64,000 bases of DNA from a bacterium (Candidatus Blackallbacteria) CG13_big_fil_rev_8_21_14_2_50_49_14 (GCA_002783405.1 PFGG01000011.1:131434-195433); one strand, 5' to 3'. Shown: positions 34,124 through 42,964, counted from the first letter of the stretch. Numbers and translations: made by a program. Notes: generated from the sequence alone by a model not told the origin.

Positions 34124-35326
34124 TCAATGACGAAAAAGATTGTCGATCAGCCAACCATAACCGATAAAGGTGCCCAAACTGGCACCCAGACTAGAAAGAA
34201 TAACCACGAGTAAAATTCTGGTGACTTGATTCTGTTGCCATCCTTTAAAGCTTTGAATATCCTCGTGCAATGATTCAAAGTCCTTTACGCGTGGTTTTTT
34301 CAACCAGGCTTCCACCAAGCCGGCAACATAACCCACACCAATCAGAGGATGTAGGGTTGTTATCGGAGCAGAGGCAATCGACGCCAAAATGGTCAGCGGA
34401 TGCGCTCGGGCCAATAAAGCACCGATCCCAGCCAAGCCACCGGTAACGACCGTCCACCCCAAAATTCCCTGCAATCCTTTTTCCCAGGTAACGCCCTGTT
34501 TTCCACCTACAAAAAAGCCAGCAATCAATAAAACAATCACCAAAGCAGGAATAAACCACTGCAATGTCTGAGAGACCCATCCAGCAGGCGGAATTTGATC
34601 CAATTCATCCAAATCAATCGCGGGATTTTCCCAGTTCCTGATCATGCCCGGAACATGACCGGCCCCCACGACAGCGACCAGTTTTTGACCCGGTGCTTGA
34701 CGAATCTTTTCAACCATATAGAGATCGCGTTCATCAATCAGATGTTTTTTGACACCAGGGAGCACCTGTCCCATTTCATCGAGCAAGAGTTCAAGTGCCC
34801 CTTTTTGTTTCAGAGCTTCAACTTCCTCAGCAGAAATCTCTTCTTCTTCCTCAAAAAGTGAAGCCAGAATCTGATTGAAGATTTTTAAACGGGTAAAAAA
34901 ACCCATCAAACGCCAGACCCGTGTCAGCGTCGTACGCACATCCCGATCAATGACCTCTGTCTGCGCACCCAGGGCCTCTGCACTTTCTAGCGCAGCCAGC
35001 ATTTCCAAACCCGGTTTCACGTCCATATTGCGCGCCATACGGCGTTGTATCGAGGTCAGCAGAAAATTGAGAAAGAGAACAAAGGTTTTCTTCTCACGGA
35101 TGACCTTTACGATATCCATGTTTTTCCAGGCTTCCTGATCGCGTAAAGACTGTAATCGCGACGGACAAAGCTCGACACAAACAGTATCAGGCTGTTCATG
35201 TGCAATAACCTCTTGCACAAGTTTTGCACTTTCACGGGAAATATGCGCAGTGCCAATCAGGATCACCTGTTTGTTTCCCTGATTGATGCGCAGAATATTT
35301 TCGTGCTCTAAAGCTTGCTCTGACAT
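34124..35326 (-). CDS. TraB/PrgY family membrane protein
   Basis: The 400-residue protein has the TraB-domain motifs V-I-L-I-G-T-A-H-I-S near residue 20, V-C-V-E-L-C-P-S-R and V-G-A-G-H-V-P-G-M (TIKI/GumN superfamily, metal-dependent peptidase-like). The C-terminal 160 residues carry four to five membrane helices. In enterococci a relative (PrgY/TraB) limits pheromone activity; bacterial chromosomal homologues are mostly uncharacterised. ATG at 35326 is preferred; an in-frame TTG at 35371 would add 15 residues. It is followed by the long sulP upstream region, and its link with carbon uptake is unknown. Confidence 0.87.
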   Translation of the reverse strand: MSEQALEHENILRINQGNKQVILIGTAHISRESAKLVQEVIAHEQPDTVCVELCPSRLQSLRDQEAWKNMDIVKVIREKKTFVLFLNFLLTSIQRRMARNMDVKPGLEMLAALESAEALGAQTEVIDRDVRTTLTRVWRLMGFFTRLKIFNQILASLFEEEEEISAEEVEALKQKGALELLLDEMGQVLPGVKKHLIDERDLYMVEKIRQAPGQKLVAVVGAGHVPGMIRNWENPAIDLDELDQIPPAGWVSQTLQWFIPALVIVLLIAGFFVGGKQGVTWEKGLQGILGWTVVTGGLAGIGALLARAHPLTILASIASAPITTLHPLIGVGYVAGLVEAWLKKPRVKDFESLHEDIQSFKGWQQNQVTRILLVVILSSLGASLGTFIGYGWLIDNLFRH

Positions 35327-35333
35327 AAGCTGT

Positions 35334-35339
35334 ATTGTA
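35334..35339 (-). promoter_or_regulatory. -10-like hexamer 7 bases before the TraB start
   Basis: TACAAT on the minus strand ends 7 bases before the ATG at 35326, with no Shine-Dalgarno. A leaderless transcript is possible; no clear -35 is visible. Confidence 0.45.
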
Positions 35340-35392
35340 CCTGATTCAAACCAGGACAGGTATAAAAGCAAGCCAATACTGCATTCTTAGCC

Positions 35393-35420
35393 AAAGAAAA
35401 AACCCCGGTGAAGGCCGGGG
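35393..35420 (-). terminator. Rho-independent terminator of the phospholipase-D-like gene
   Basis: Six GC pairs (35403-35408 with 35415-35420) with a 6-base loop are followed on the minus strand by a U-rich tract (plus-strand A-run 35393-35402). Confidence 0.85.
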
Positions 35421-35454
35421 CAGCGTAGAGAGATAAATACAATCGAATAAAGTC

Positions 35455-36735
35455 TTATTCGCGATCGAGCCAAATCGGTTCCAAAACTGACATGGCACTC
35501 AAAGTGGGTGCGGCTGCCGGTGAAGCTGGAGCTGCTGAGCGCTTGTTGCAGGCAGGATGGTCATAGGGGGGCAGATTTTTATTGTCAAATGCTGCCGTCC
35601 GGACTTTATAATACTCATCCACATACTGCTTGGCAATGGCAGGAGAATCAATGATCAGCGCATTTTCATTATTGTTGTTCTGGGCGTTTTTAGAGAAATT
35701 GAAGGAACCTGTCACCACCGTTTTATCATCGATAATCATTACTTTGTGGTGCATCAGAGCTTGGTTACCATCCCCCAGTGCCAAAATGCCATTCTTTTTC
35801 AGCTCCCAATAGATTGAATACTGGGGAATCAGGCAAGAGTCGAAGACACCTTCTACTTTTACGCCAGCAGCCTTTTTATTCAACATAATCTGCAGAATGT
35901 TTTTATCGGTCATAGAGAAAGCCATAAAACGGATATTTTTGGTTGCTTTGCTCAATTCAGCTTTAATGGCATCAACAGCGCTTCCACCCGGTGAGAAAAA
36001 GGTACGAATCCGGATGCCACTGACATTTACTTCAGGATTGGGAATGGAATGGGGATTGGGGCCATAAATCCCCTGTTCAAACATGCGTTGAAATTCAGCA
36101 TTAAAATTGGCTGCCAATTGGGGAGAGCGAATCATGACACTGTTATTATTGTGATGAAAAATTGAGGACGTGGTCAAGTTCAAAGAACCCGTCCAGACAG
36201 TGCCATTGTCCACCACCATAAATTTATTGTGCATCAGCCCCGCATGATTCCCATCATCATGAATCTCAATCCCTGCGGCTCTGAGTGCGGCGATGGATTG
36301 ACGAGGTACGGTGGGGTTGTGCTTGTCCATCAGACTGTCATGTTCGGTCACCAGACGAACACGAACACCACGCTTGGCTGCACGCACAAAGGCATTTACT
36401 GCATCGGGATCATCAATATCATAAAAAGCGCCATCGATCGTTTTTTGAGCCGAATCAATCAAGCCAATGAAATAACGATCTACGTTTTGAGGATTGGAAC
36501 GGCCAATGGCTTCATTTTCAGCCAAAAGACCTTTATAGGCATTGTTGAACATGGCGAGAAAGGGCAGGCGGGTGTTTGCCGTTGCGGATTGTGCACGCAT
36601 CATGGGAGCTGACATGCTGCGAACAGCCATGCTTTGTTGTATTTGAACGGGAAATTGGCCTGCCATTTGGGGAGCGCCACAACCAACCATGGCCAAAGAG
36701 AGAATAGCAAGAACAGATTTTTTCAAGGATTTCAT
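35455..36735 (-). CDS. Phospholipase D-like lipoprotein
   Basis: The ATG at 36735, with AGAGG upstream, gives 426 residues; the earlier ATG at 36756 has no ribosome-binding site. A lipobox A-M-V-G-C ends the signal sequence. Two HKD motifs are present, M-H-N-K-F-M-V-V-D-N followed by G-S-L-N, and M-H-H-K-V-M-I-I-D-D followed by G-S-F-N, so the protein can form a complete PLD active site. PLD-family enzymes cleave phosphodiesters (phospholipid, cardiolipin or nucleic acid). The lipid anchor places it in the envelope. It stands alone, with its own terminator. Confidence 0.9.
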   Translation of the reverse strand: MKSLKKSVLAILSLAMVGCGAPQMAGQFPVQIQQSMAVRSMSAPMMRAQSATANTRLPFLAMFNNAYKGLLAENEAIGRSNPQNVDRYFIGLIDSAQKTIDGAFYDIDDPDAVNAFVRAAKRGVRVRLVTEHDSLMDKHNPTVPRQSIAALRAAGIEIHDDGNHAGLMHNKFMVVDNGTVWTGSLNLTTSSIFHHNNNSVMIRSPQLAANFNAEFQRMFEQGIYGPNPHSIPNPEVNVSGIRIRTFFSPGGSAVDAIKAELSKATKNIRFMAFSMTDKNILQIMLNKKAAGVKVEGVFDSCLIPQYSIYWELKKNGILALGDGNQALMHHKVMIIDDKTVVTGSFNFSKNAQNNNNENALIIDSPAIAKQYVDEYYKVRTAAFDNKNLPPYDHPACNKRSAAPASPAAAPTLSAMSVLEPIWLDRE

Positions 36736-36845
36736 TTGAAGATAACCTCTACGCATTTTAGATAAATTGATTATCTGAATTCTTGCGCAAAAGATTCTTA
36801 TCTTTTGATTAATTCGGATTTAATTATAAATAAACTCTTTTCAGC

Positions 36846-38255
36846 TTAAACCAGCGGAAAATGCAATTGAAAAACAGACCCTTGCCCCGGCTGACTTTGA
36901 ACAGAAATATGACCCTGATGCAGCTTGACAATTTCATAGACCAAGGCCAGGCCAATGCCACTTCCTCCCGAACTGCGGTTGCGGTCAGAATCTACCCGAT
37001 AAAATCGCTCAAAAAGATGGGGTAAATGCTCAGCAGCAATGCCCAGACCTGTATCGGCAACGATAAGTTCCGCCTGATTTTCAAGCCGTTTACAGGAAAG
37101 AAGCACTTTTCCATCAGGAGTCGCTTTAAAGGCATTGTCGAGCAAGTTCAAAATAATTCGGCGTAAAGAATCGGGATTGGCCAGAATCACCAAGGGAGGA
37201 TCCGAAATTTCAAGCTCCAATTGGGGATGAAGGGGGCTTAAATCTTCAAAAATTTCTTCAATCAATATTTCAATCCGAACATGCTCCATGCGTTCGGCAT
37301 GGCCTTCCAGCCGAGCCAAAAGCAATAAATCATTGACCAAACGGGACAAGCGTTTGGATTCACGAATAATGGTTTCAGAACTCTTGGCAAGAATCTCGGG
37401 ATGGGTCGCTCCTCTTTTGCGCAGAAGTTGGGCATGACCGCGTATCGCCGTTAAAGGGGTTTTAAATTCATGAGAGGCATCACTTAAAAAATGTTGTTGG
37501 GCTTCAAAAACAGAGGCAATCCGACGCATTAAGCCATTGAAAGTTTCTGCCAAAACCCCAATTTCATCGGGGTTCAAATCAGAAGTGTCCAAAGGCTTAA
37601 AAAGCTCCTGGCCAGCCATTTGTTGAACCTGTTCTGTAATCTGCAACATGGGAGCCAAGGCTCGTTGAGCCAGGATTTGCCCCAAAAGCATCGACAAAGC
37701 AATCGAAAAGAAGAGCCCCATCGCTTCAAACAAAAGCATTTGTTTCAAAAAACCCTCACTTTTCACCATCGAAAGACCCAATTGCAAAGAGCCACGTTCC
37801 TTGCCCTGCACCAAAATGGGGGAAGAAGCGTAAAGGATCGAAATACTTTTCTCTGCTTCGGGCTGAAGTACCAAACTGTGATACTCTTTGCCATCTTCAC
37901 GGGGGTGAATCGGCAAAACCAATTTACCCAAATTACTTGAACGGGAAATTACATGGCTTTGTGTATCGGTGATTTGTATGAAGATATTATCATAGCGAGA
38001 GGTTTGATCATTTGCAAATATTTGCTCAAGATTATGGGCATTTTCACGCAGATCAAAAAGAAGTCCTTTGTTCTGAAACTCTTGAGAAACCGTATCAATA
38101 AAGAGTTGAACTTCCTGCTGTTTATCCTGAAGTTCCTGCTCCGCCTGGAAATAAACCGAGGCACGAAACCCCAACCATCCCCAGAGCGCACCCATGCCGA
38201 CAATCAAAGCCACCAAAACAGTAAACCACAGGGTAAGTTTCAGCCGAATTTTCAT
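36846..38255 (-). CDS. Sensor histidine kinase (HAMP, HisKA, HATPase)
   Basis: The 469-residue membrane kinase has two membrane helices (about 8-30 and 172-195) that bracket a periplasmic sensor of about 140 residues, then a HAMP region, the phosphoacceptor S-D-A-S-H262-E-F-K-T-P-L, and an ATPase domain with N-L-L-D-N-A, D-T-G-L-G-I and G-S-G-I-G-L-A-L. It would phosphorylate the regulator at 38252, with which it overlaps by 4 bases. The periplasmic part shows no family I recognise, so the signal is unknown. Confidence 0.95.
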   Translation of the reverse strand: MKIRLKLTLWFTVLVALIVGMGALWGWLGFRASVYFQAEQELQDKQQEVQLFIDTVSQEFQNKGLLFDLRENAHNLEQIFANDQTSRYDNIFIQITDTQSHVISRSSNLGKLVLPIHPREDGKEYHSLVLQPEAEKSISILYASSPILVQGKERGSLQLGLSMVKSEGFLKQMLLFEAMGLFFSIALSMLLGQILAQRALAPMLQITEQVQQMAGQELFKPLDTSDLNPDEIGVLAETFNGLMRRIASVFEAQQHFLSDASHEFKTPLTAIRGHAQLLRKRGATHPEILAKSSETIIRESKRLSRLVNDLLLLARLEGHAERMEHVRIEILIEEIFEDLSPLHPQLELEISDPPLVILANPDSLRRIILNLLDNAFKATPDGKVLLSCKRLENQAELIVADTGLGIAAEHLPHLFERFYRVDSDRNRSSGGSGIGLALVYEIVKLHQGHISVQSQPGQGSVFQLHFPLV

Positions 38256-38959
38256 GACTCAAGCTGAGAAACCATTTCTTCACGCAGAACATAGCCGACA
38301 CCTCTGACCGTATGCAAAAGCCTGGGAAATCCTTCCAGCTCAATTTTTTTGCGCAGATAGCGTATATATACTTCCAAGACATTGTCTTCACCCTCAAAAT
38401 CCCAGCCCCATACTGCCTCTAAGATACGGTGTCGGGTTAAGACATGGCGGGGATACTGTAAAAAGAAATGCAATAATTCAAACTCTTTTGGTGAGAGCAT
38501 GATCAATTGTCCTGCGCGATAAACCTCATGAGAAATAATATCCAATTTAAGATCTGCAAACTCAAACAAGGTGCGCTCACTGGGTTGGCGCTGACGAATC
38601 TGCACTCTGATTCTCGCCAATAATTCATCGAGGTCAAAAGGCTTCACCAAATAATCATTGGCCCCGGCATCCAAACCTTCCACCCGATCTTTGACCTCGC
38701 TGCGTGCCGTGAGCATGAGAATAGGAACATCACTGCTCTGACGCAAACGGCGACAAAGGGCCAGACCATCGAGGCCAGGAAGCATGCGATCCAACACAAT
38801 CAGGTCAGGAGGGTTTTGACGGGCAGCAATTAAACCCTGCTGACCATCTCTGGCAATTTCTACCTTATACCCTTCACATTGCAGTTCAGTTTCTATAAAA
38901 GCCACAATTTCAGAATCGTCTTCTATCAATAAAATTTGGGCAGTGTTTGAATCGGACAT
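38252..38959 (-). CDS. OmpR/PhoB-type response regulator
   Basis: The 235-residue protein has a receiver domain (acidic pair E-D-D near 13-15, phosphoacceptor D57 in V-L-D-R-M-L-P-G, K in Y-L-V-K-P-F-D) and a winged-helix output domain of the OmpR/PhoB class (HVLTRHRILEAVWGWDFEGE). GGGG precedes the ATG. This class binds direct repeats with 11-bp period, and such repeats lie 70-100 bases upstream of its own start, oriented toward the HyfC-like gene. It is cotranscribed with the kinase. Confidence 0.95.
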   Translation of the reverse strand: MSDSNTAQILLIEDDSEIVAFIETELQCEGYKVEIARDGQQGLIAARQNPPDLIVLDRMLPGLDGLALCRRLRQSSDVPILMLTARSEVKDRVEGLDAGANDYLVKPFDLDELLARIRVQIRQRQPSERTLFEFADLKLDIISHEVYRAGQLIMLSPKEFELLHFFLQYPRHVLTRHRILEAVWGWDFEGEDNVLEVYIRYLRKKIELEGFPRLLHTVRGVGYVLREEMVSQLES

Positions 38960-39027
38960 TATTGCTTACCCCAAAAAATCGCTGATTGCTTTCAGCATAC
39001 ATCAAGCCAAGTATCCAAGTTTCTGAT

Positions 39028-39060
39028 TTTCAGGAAACTCTCAGGAAACTTTCAGTAGCG
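39028..39060 (+). promoter_or_regulatory. Three tandem 11-bp repeats, predicted response-regulator site
   Basis: The units TTTCAGGAAAC, TCTCAGGAAAC and TTTCAGTAGCG are adjacent with exact 11-bp period, the mode bound by OmpR/PhoB-family regulators. They lie between the regulator gene and the HyfC-like/porin operon and point to the latter. A weak -10 candidate TAAGTT is at 39072-39077. The motif matches that upstream of sulP-dabAB. Confidence 0.65.
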
Positions 39061-39179
39061 GCTCATACAGCTAAGTTAGGCGAATGAAATAATCTAAACA
39101 GCAAGAGGTCCTAATTTAAACAAGGATCAAACATAAAACGAAAAAACGATGTCTATTGAAAATCAATCCGTAAGGAATC

Positions 39180-39238
39180 GAGACAAGAGAAGGGTTGACT
39201 TGTTTCAAAGCCTGCTACACAAGGAAAGATCTTGTCTC
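39180..39238 (+). other. Possible structured leader before the HyfC-like gene
   Basis: The gap 38960-39261 (302 bases) has no gene. Besides the tandem repeats it holds a 9-bp inverted repeat, GAGACAAGA (39180-39188) and TCTTGTCTC (39230-39238), enclosing 41 bases, shortly before the ribosome-binding site AGGAG. It could fold in the mRNA leader. Confidence 0.35.
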
Positions 39239-39261
39239 TTGGGCTCAGGAGTCATTTCAGC

Positions 39262-40242
39262 ATGTATTTGATAAACGGTCTGAATATCCTCTTGCAGGCA
39301 GGTTTTGTTTTAGCTTTATCCCCGATCTTGGAAGATCTCCTTCAAAAAATGAAAGCCAGTTTCCAAGGAACCCCCAGTCCTCCACTTTTCAAAAGCTATC
39401 GAGAATTATTTCATTTATTGTCTCAGTCTGTTGAGCCCTTGCATACGAATTCACAAATCAGGCAATTTACACCCCTTGTGCTTTTTTCTACAGCGCTTTA
39501 TAGCAGCTTGATGGTTCCCACTTTTTTAAGCAAAGCGCCGATCAGCCATTTGGGAGGCCTCTTATTTCTCGTTGCTTTACTGATTCTCAATCGTTTCTTT
39601 TTGGTTTCAAGTCTCGCGCAGCAAACCCAGATACAAAGCTTTCTCTTAAAGCCATCACCAGAGGTATTTCTGCTGAGAATTACTGAATTCATTTTTCTCG
39701 CGACCTTGCTCAACCTTGCCCTTTTCTCTGGAACGATGGACTTAAACGGAATCGTCAGCTGGCACCAGGCGCATTCAGAATTTTTAATTCAGCCCCTGAA
39801 CCTATTGGCAATTCTCGCTTTGCTGATCACAACCATTGCTGAAATGGATAGAATTCCGATTGGGCTTTCAGAATCCACCTCCCAGCGCCAGGCTCCCCAT
39901 GAATATTTACAGGAAATGTATACAGGCCCCCAATTGGGCATTATTTATTGGTCCCACTGGATTAAAAACTTAATGCTTCTCTCTCTCTTGGTCAGTTTTG
40001 TCTTGCCATGGGGAATCAGCAATCAACACGACAGTCTCAGCCTCTTTCTCAGTTTTCTGATATATTTCGGAAAATTACTGATGATGTGTCTGCTGATAGA
40101 GAGTCTAGAAATCTTAATTCGAAAATTCAAGCTATTTAGATTTACAAAAATTTTAAGTAGTGCCTTGCTCATGACTCTCTGTTGTATCGTGACCTATTTA
40201 CAAAGCCACCCACCTTTGCCCATGAAAGTATTTTTACCTTAA
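39262..40242 (+). CDS. Orphan HyfC/NuoH-like membrane subunit
   Basis: ATG at 39262 with AGGAG upstream gives 326 residues and about eight membrane helices. It matches the NuoH/HyfC/HycD family: the first loop LQKMKASFQGTPSPPLFKSY corresponds to the quinone-site loop, and the conserved segment I-A-E-M-D-R-I-P-I and H-E-Y-L-Q-E-M-Y-T-G-P corresponds to the E-R-x-P and leucine-glutamate-rich part of HyfC. Such subunits normally sit at the heel of complex I or membrane hydrogenases. Here no hydrogenase or other nuo gene accompanies it; the only related membrane subunit in the window is DabB. It is cotranscribed with a porin. Confidence 0.85.
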   Translation: MYLINGLNILLQAGFVLALSPILEDLLQKMKASFQGTPSPPLFKSYRELFHLLSQSVEPLHTNSQIRQFTPLVLFSTALYSSLMVPTFLSKAPISHLGGLLFLVALLILNRFFLVSSLAQQTQIQSFLLKPSPEVFLLRITEFIFLATLLNLALFSGTMDLNGIVSWHQAHSEFLIQPLNLLAILALLITTIAEMDRIPIGLSESTSQRQAPHEYLQEMYTGPQLGIIYWSHWIKNLMLLSLLVSFVLPWGISNQHDSLSLFLSFLIYFGKLLMMCLLIESLEILIRKFKLFRFTKILSSALLMTLCCIVTYLQSHPPLPMKVFLP

Positions 40243-40276
40243 GTTCCTATGCAAACAATAATATAAGGATGTATCC

Positions 40277-41680
40277 ATGAAAATTCCAAAGCAAATAAAG
40301 CGCAAAAGACACCCCATCACATTCAAAACACTTTCATTGCTGCTTATGCCCCTCTTGTATCAATGCCTTTCATACCCGGCCCATGCAGAACTCTCTCGCC
40401 CGGATGAAAATTCTACCCCTCCCGGCATCGATCGCACATTTTTATCTTTGGATGGATTTTCATTTCAAGCACCGGCTTTGAATGCCGACTTACCAGCCAT
40501 GAGCAACCCTCAAAATCTACCCATCCATCAATCTGAAAGTTTAAACAATGCCTGGGGAATTGAAACAAGTGGTTTTGTTCGCTTTGACGCGTTTTACGAT
40601 ACACGTCAAACGGTGGGCGGTCGCGAAGGCTTAATCAACCTCTATCCTGCAGCCGTCAAAACCAACAGTTCTGGCAAAGATGAAAACAGTGATCCCATGC
40701 TTAATTTTCTTTCGATTTTCACACGGGGAGCCATTAAAATAAACTCGCCAGAGGTCTGGGGAGCCAAAGTTTCAGGATTGGTTGAAGCAGATTTTTTTGG
40801 TCATTTAAACAGCACGATCAGCAATTTGCGCCTGCGCCATGCCTATATGAAAATGAAATGGGACAGTGCCGAACTTTTACTTGGCCAGTATTGGGATCCG
40901 CTTACCAATATCGATGTTTTTCCTGGCATCATAGCGGTGGGGGCCGGGCGTCCGGTTCAACCCTTTTCCAGAAACCCCATGATTCAAGTCAAATACAATC
41001 CCTGGCAAGCCTTTCAATTGACCGGCGCCCTATCAATGCAAAGGGATGCCTTTTCTGAAACCGATGGAAATGCCTTACAAGAGCGTTCAGGCCTCCCTGC
41101 AGCAACCTTAAACGCAGCCTATCACTTCGGTCAAGGACAAATTGGGGCTGGCATTCATGGCAAAGCAATTCGTCCAGCAGCAGGGGCCGAAAATCTTTAT
41201 TCTGGTGCGGGACAAATTTTTGCAAAGCTTAAACCGTTTGATAAATTCACATTACAAGCCAAAGCGGTGATGGGAACGGATATGGCTGATCACCAAATGG
41301 TCGGAGGCTATGCCCTTACCAAACAAAACAGCTATGTAAACCTGGCAACAGTCGCCACTTGGCTCGATCTTGATTATTATCTCAACGATTTAATTCAGTT
41401 GGGTCTGTATGGGGGGTACACCTCAAATTTAGGTACCTTGGGCACCCAGGCCGAAGCAGACAAGTTCTTTGCCCGCGATCCCAACCAAGCCCATTCATTT
41501 CATATCATGCCCCGCATCACGCTTCATCCCACAAAACAACTGCAGTTTTCACTCGAAGCTGACTGGGGGCGCGCATTGTACGCCAGCACTTATTCAGCCA
41601 GCCTGCAACCCCAAGTCCAATCAAGTGATGCCTGGGTGGATAACTTCAGAATTGGATTCACATCCATGCTGAAATTCTAA
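40277..41680 (+). CDS. Outer-membrane porin (DcaP-like)
   Basis: The 467-residue protein has a signal peptide ending Y-P-A-H-A, then a linker and a beta-barrel with alternating strands (TSGFVRFDAFYDTRQTVGG, RLRHAYMKMKWDSAELLLGQ). It ends I-G-F-T-S-M-L-K-F with the terminal Phe used for outer-membrane assembly. The strand pattern recalls DcaP-type trimeric porins. It lies 34 bases downstream of the HyfC-like gene with AAGGA before the ATG, and so probably shares the repeat-controlled promoter. Diffusion of small anions such as bicarbonate is a possible role given the neighbours. Confidence 0.85.
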   Translation: MKIPKQIKRKRHPITFKTLSLLLMPLLYQCLSYPAHAELSRPDENSTPPGIDRTFLSLDGFSFQAPALNADLPAMSNPQNLPIHQSESLNNAWGIETSGFVRFDAFYDTRQTVGGREGLINLYPAAVKTNSSGKDENSDPMLNFLSIFTRGAIKINSPEVWGAKVSGLVEADFFGHLNSTISNLRLRHAYMKMKWDSAELLLGQYWDPLTNIDVFPGIIAVGAGRPVQPFSRNPMIQVKYNPWQAFQLTGALSMQRDAFSETDGNALQERSGLPAATLNAAYHFGQGQIGAGIHGKAIRPAAGAENLYSGAGQIFAKLKPFDKFTLQAKAVMGTDMADHQMVGGYALTKQNSYVNLATVATWLDLDYYLNDLIQLGLYGGYTSNLGTLGTQAEADKFFARDPNQAHSFHIMPRITLHPTKQLQFSLEADWGRALYASTYSASLQPQVQSSDAWVDNFRIGFTSMLKF

Positions 41681-41723
41681 TCCCCCAGATAAAATCGTTT
41701 GAGCCAGCAATCTCACTTGCATT

Positions 41724-42941
41724 TTAAGCTGCATAGAGACGCTCATGCTCAAGTAACATCAGCTCATAGTCAGCAAACTGAAGCAAAGATTTTTCTCTTT
41801 GTTCCAGTTCGCGGTGACTGATTGAAATCAGTTCAACGCCAAAATGCTCAGTAATAAAGGACATAATCGGATCCCGTTTTATTTTTTGGATAATCCGTTG
41901 CGTTTGCTCCTGATCATTCCCCATCACAAGTTGATCTGTCAGGCCCAAAAACTTCACACCATAAAAATATCCCGCAATCGTATAGGGACCAAAGGGAATC
42001 ATCGGCATATCAAATGAATTGCCACGTAATTTAAAAATCGTATTGGAGATCGTCTGATTGGGTTTCAAACCTTTGTATTCAAGATAATACTGCTTGGCCA
42101 ATAAGCGTGACGAAAGATAGGGAGAGGTGCAAATCAAACCCGCCAACGGTTTTTGCGTAGAAGCTTGGGCCATGGCCAAATCACCGGTTAAAGATTCGCG
42201 TTTTGCTTTTTCTCTTAAGCGCAGATGAAAATCATGCCAGAAAGGTACTTCTGGCTCTCCCCCATCGACACGTATCAAAGCATGCTGTTGGTAATCTTTA
42301 ATATTGGCAGTAATTTGAATATTCAAATTTTTAAGCGTCGCATCATGTCGGGCGGCATGTTCGAGGGCTGCTCTTTGGGTACGGGGATGGGTTCTTAAGT
42401 CATCAATACTGCGCACCCAGTCGCCAGCAAAATAACCATTAAAAGCATAGACTTCCCGTAAAAGCACACGAATATCCTGCTCATGGCGCAAGGTGATATG
42501 ACCTTGGCCTGGCAAAGCAAATCTAGGCTCCTGTTCGAGCAGAAGTTTTTCTAATTCCAGTGCAACTTTGGTGGCTCCCAACATGCCACAATTGAGAGAA
42601 GATCCCTCCTTTATCGCTACTTCATGGGTCAGACAGGCAAAATCTTCACTGCATTCTCCCACCAACTCACCGTGCGCCTGTACATGCACAAAATAGGAAT
42701 GGGGAATCCCATCTTCTGAAAGACGCTGGTGCTGCTCAAAAATATCCTTGAGATCGGTAATCACATCGGGCGTCACAAAAGATCCCGGAGTACGGATTTT
42801 ATGAAATTCAATCTGAATGCCCTTTGCTTCATATTCTTTAATGGTTTCAATCAAAGCTTGAATATAGATACGACTGAGATCGCGTGCATCGGCACAGCCC
42901 ACAAGAATATGAACTTGCTTTTCTTTATAGTTTCTCTTCAT
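41724..42941 (-). CDS. Divergent beta-carbonic-anhydrase-like protein with extra C-terminal domain
   Basis: The 405-residue protein has an N-terminal part (1-135) with the marks of beta-carbonic anhydrase in the right order: I-L-V-G-C16-A-D18-A-R20 (the CxDxR zinc and Asp/Arg dyad), I-R50-T-P-G-S-F-V-T (as R-N-A-G-N-x-V), V-H-V-Q-A-H90-G-E and N-C118-G-M-L-G-A-T-K-V-A-L (as C-G-G-M-x-A-A-L). In known enzymes the His and second Cys are only 2 residues apart; here about 27 residues with C97, C103 and H106 are inserted. Residues 140-405 match nothing I know. It is divergent from a sulP gene. Hydration of CO2 or a sensing role is inferred. No Shine-Dalgarno is near the ATG. Confidence 0.6.
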   Translation of the reverse strand: MKRNYKEKQVHILVGCADARDLSRIYIQALIETIKEYEAKGIQIEFHKIRTPGSFVTPDVITDLKDIFEQHQRLSEDGIPHSYFVHVQAHGELVGECSEDFACLTHEVAIKEGSSLNCGMLGATKVALELEKLLLEQEPRFALPGQGHITLRHEQDIRVLLREVYAFNGYFAGDWVRSIDDLRTHPRTQRAALEHAARHDATLKNLNIQITANIKDYQQHALIRVDGGEPEVPFWHDFHLRLREKAKRESLTGDLAMAQASTQKPLAGLICTSPYLSSRLLAKQYYLEYKGLKPNQTISNTIFKLRGNSFDMPMIPFGPYTIAGYFYGVKFLGLTDQLVMGNDQEQTQRIIQKIKRDPIMSFITEHFGVELISISHRELEQREKSLLQFADYELMLLEHERLYAA

Positions 42942-42964
42942 AGATGTGTATCAAAAACCCCTTT

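Noticed and set aside
36789-36806. AAAAGAT/ATCTTTT hairpin after the kinase gene as a terminator
   Set aside because: The stem is short and AT-rich, with no T-run on the minus strand.
39195-39217. TTGACT...TACACA as promoter of the HyfC-like gene
   Set aside because: The spacer is only 15 bases and the -10 is poor; it lies within a possible leader hairpin, so it was not listed.
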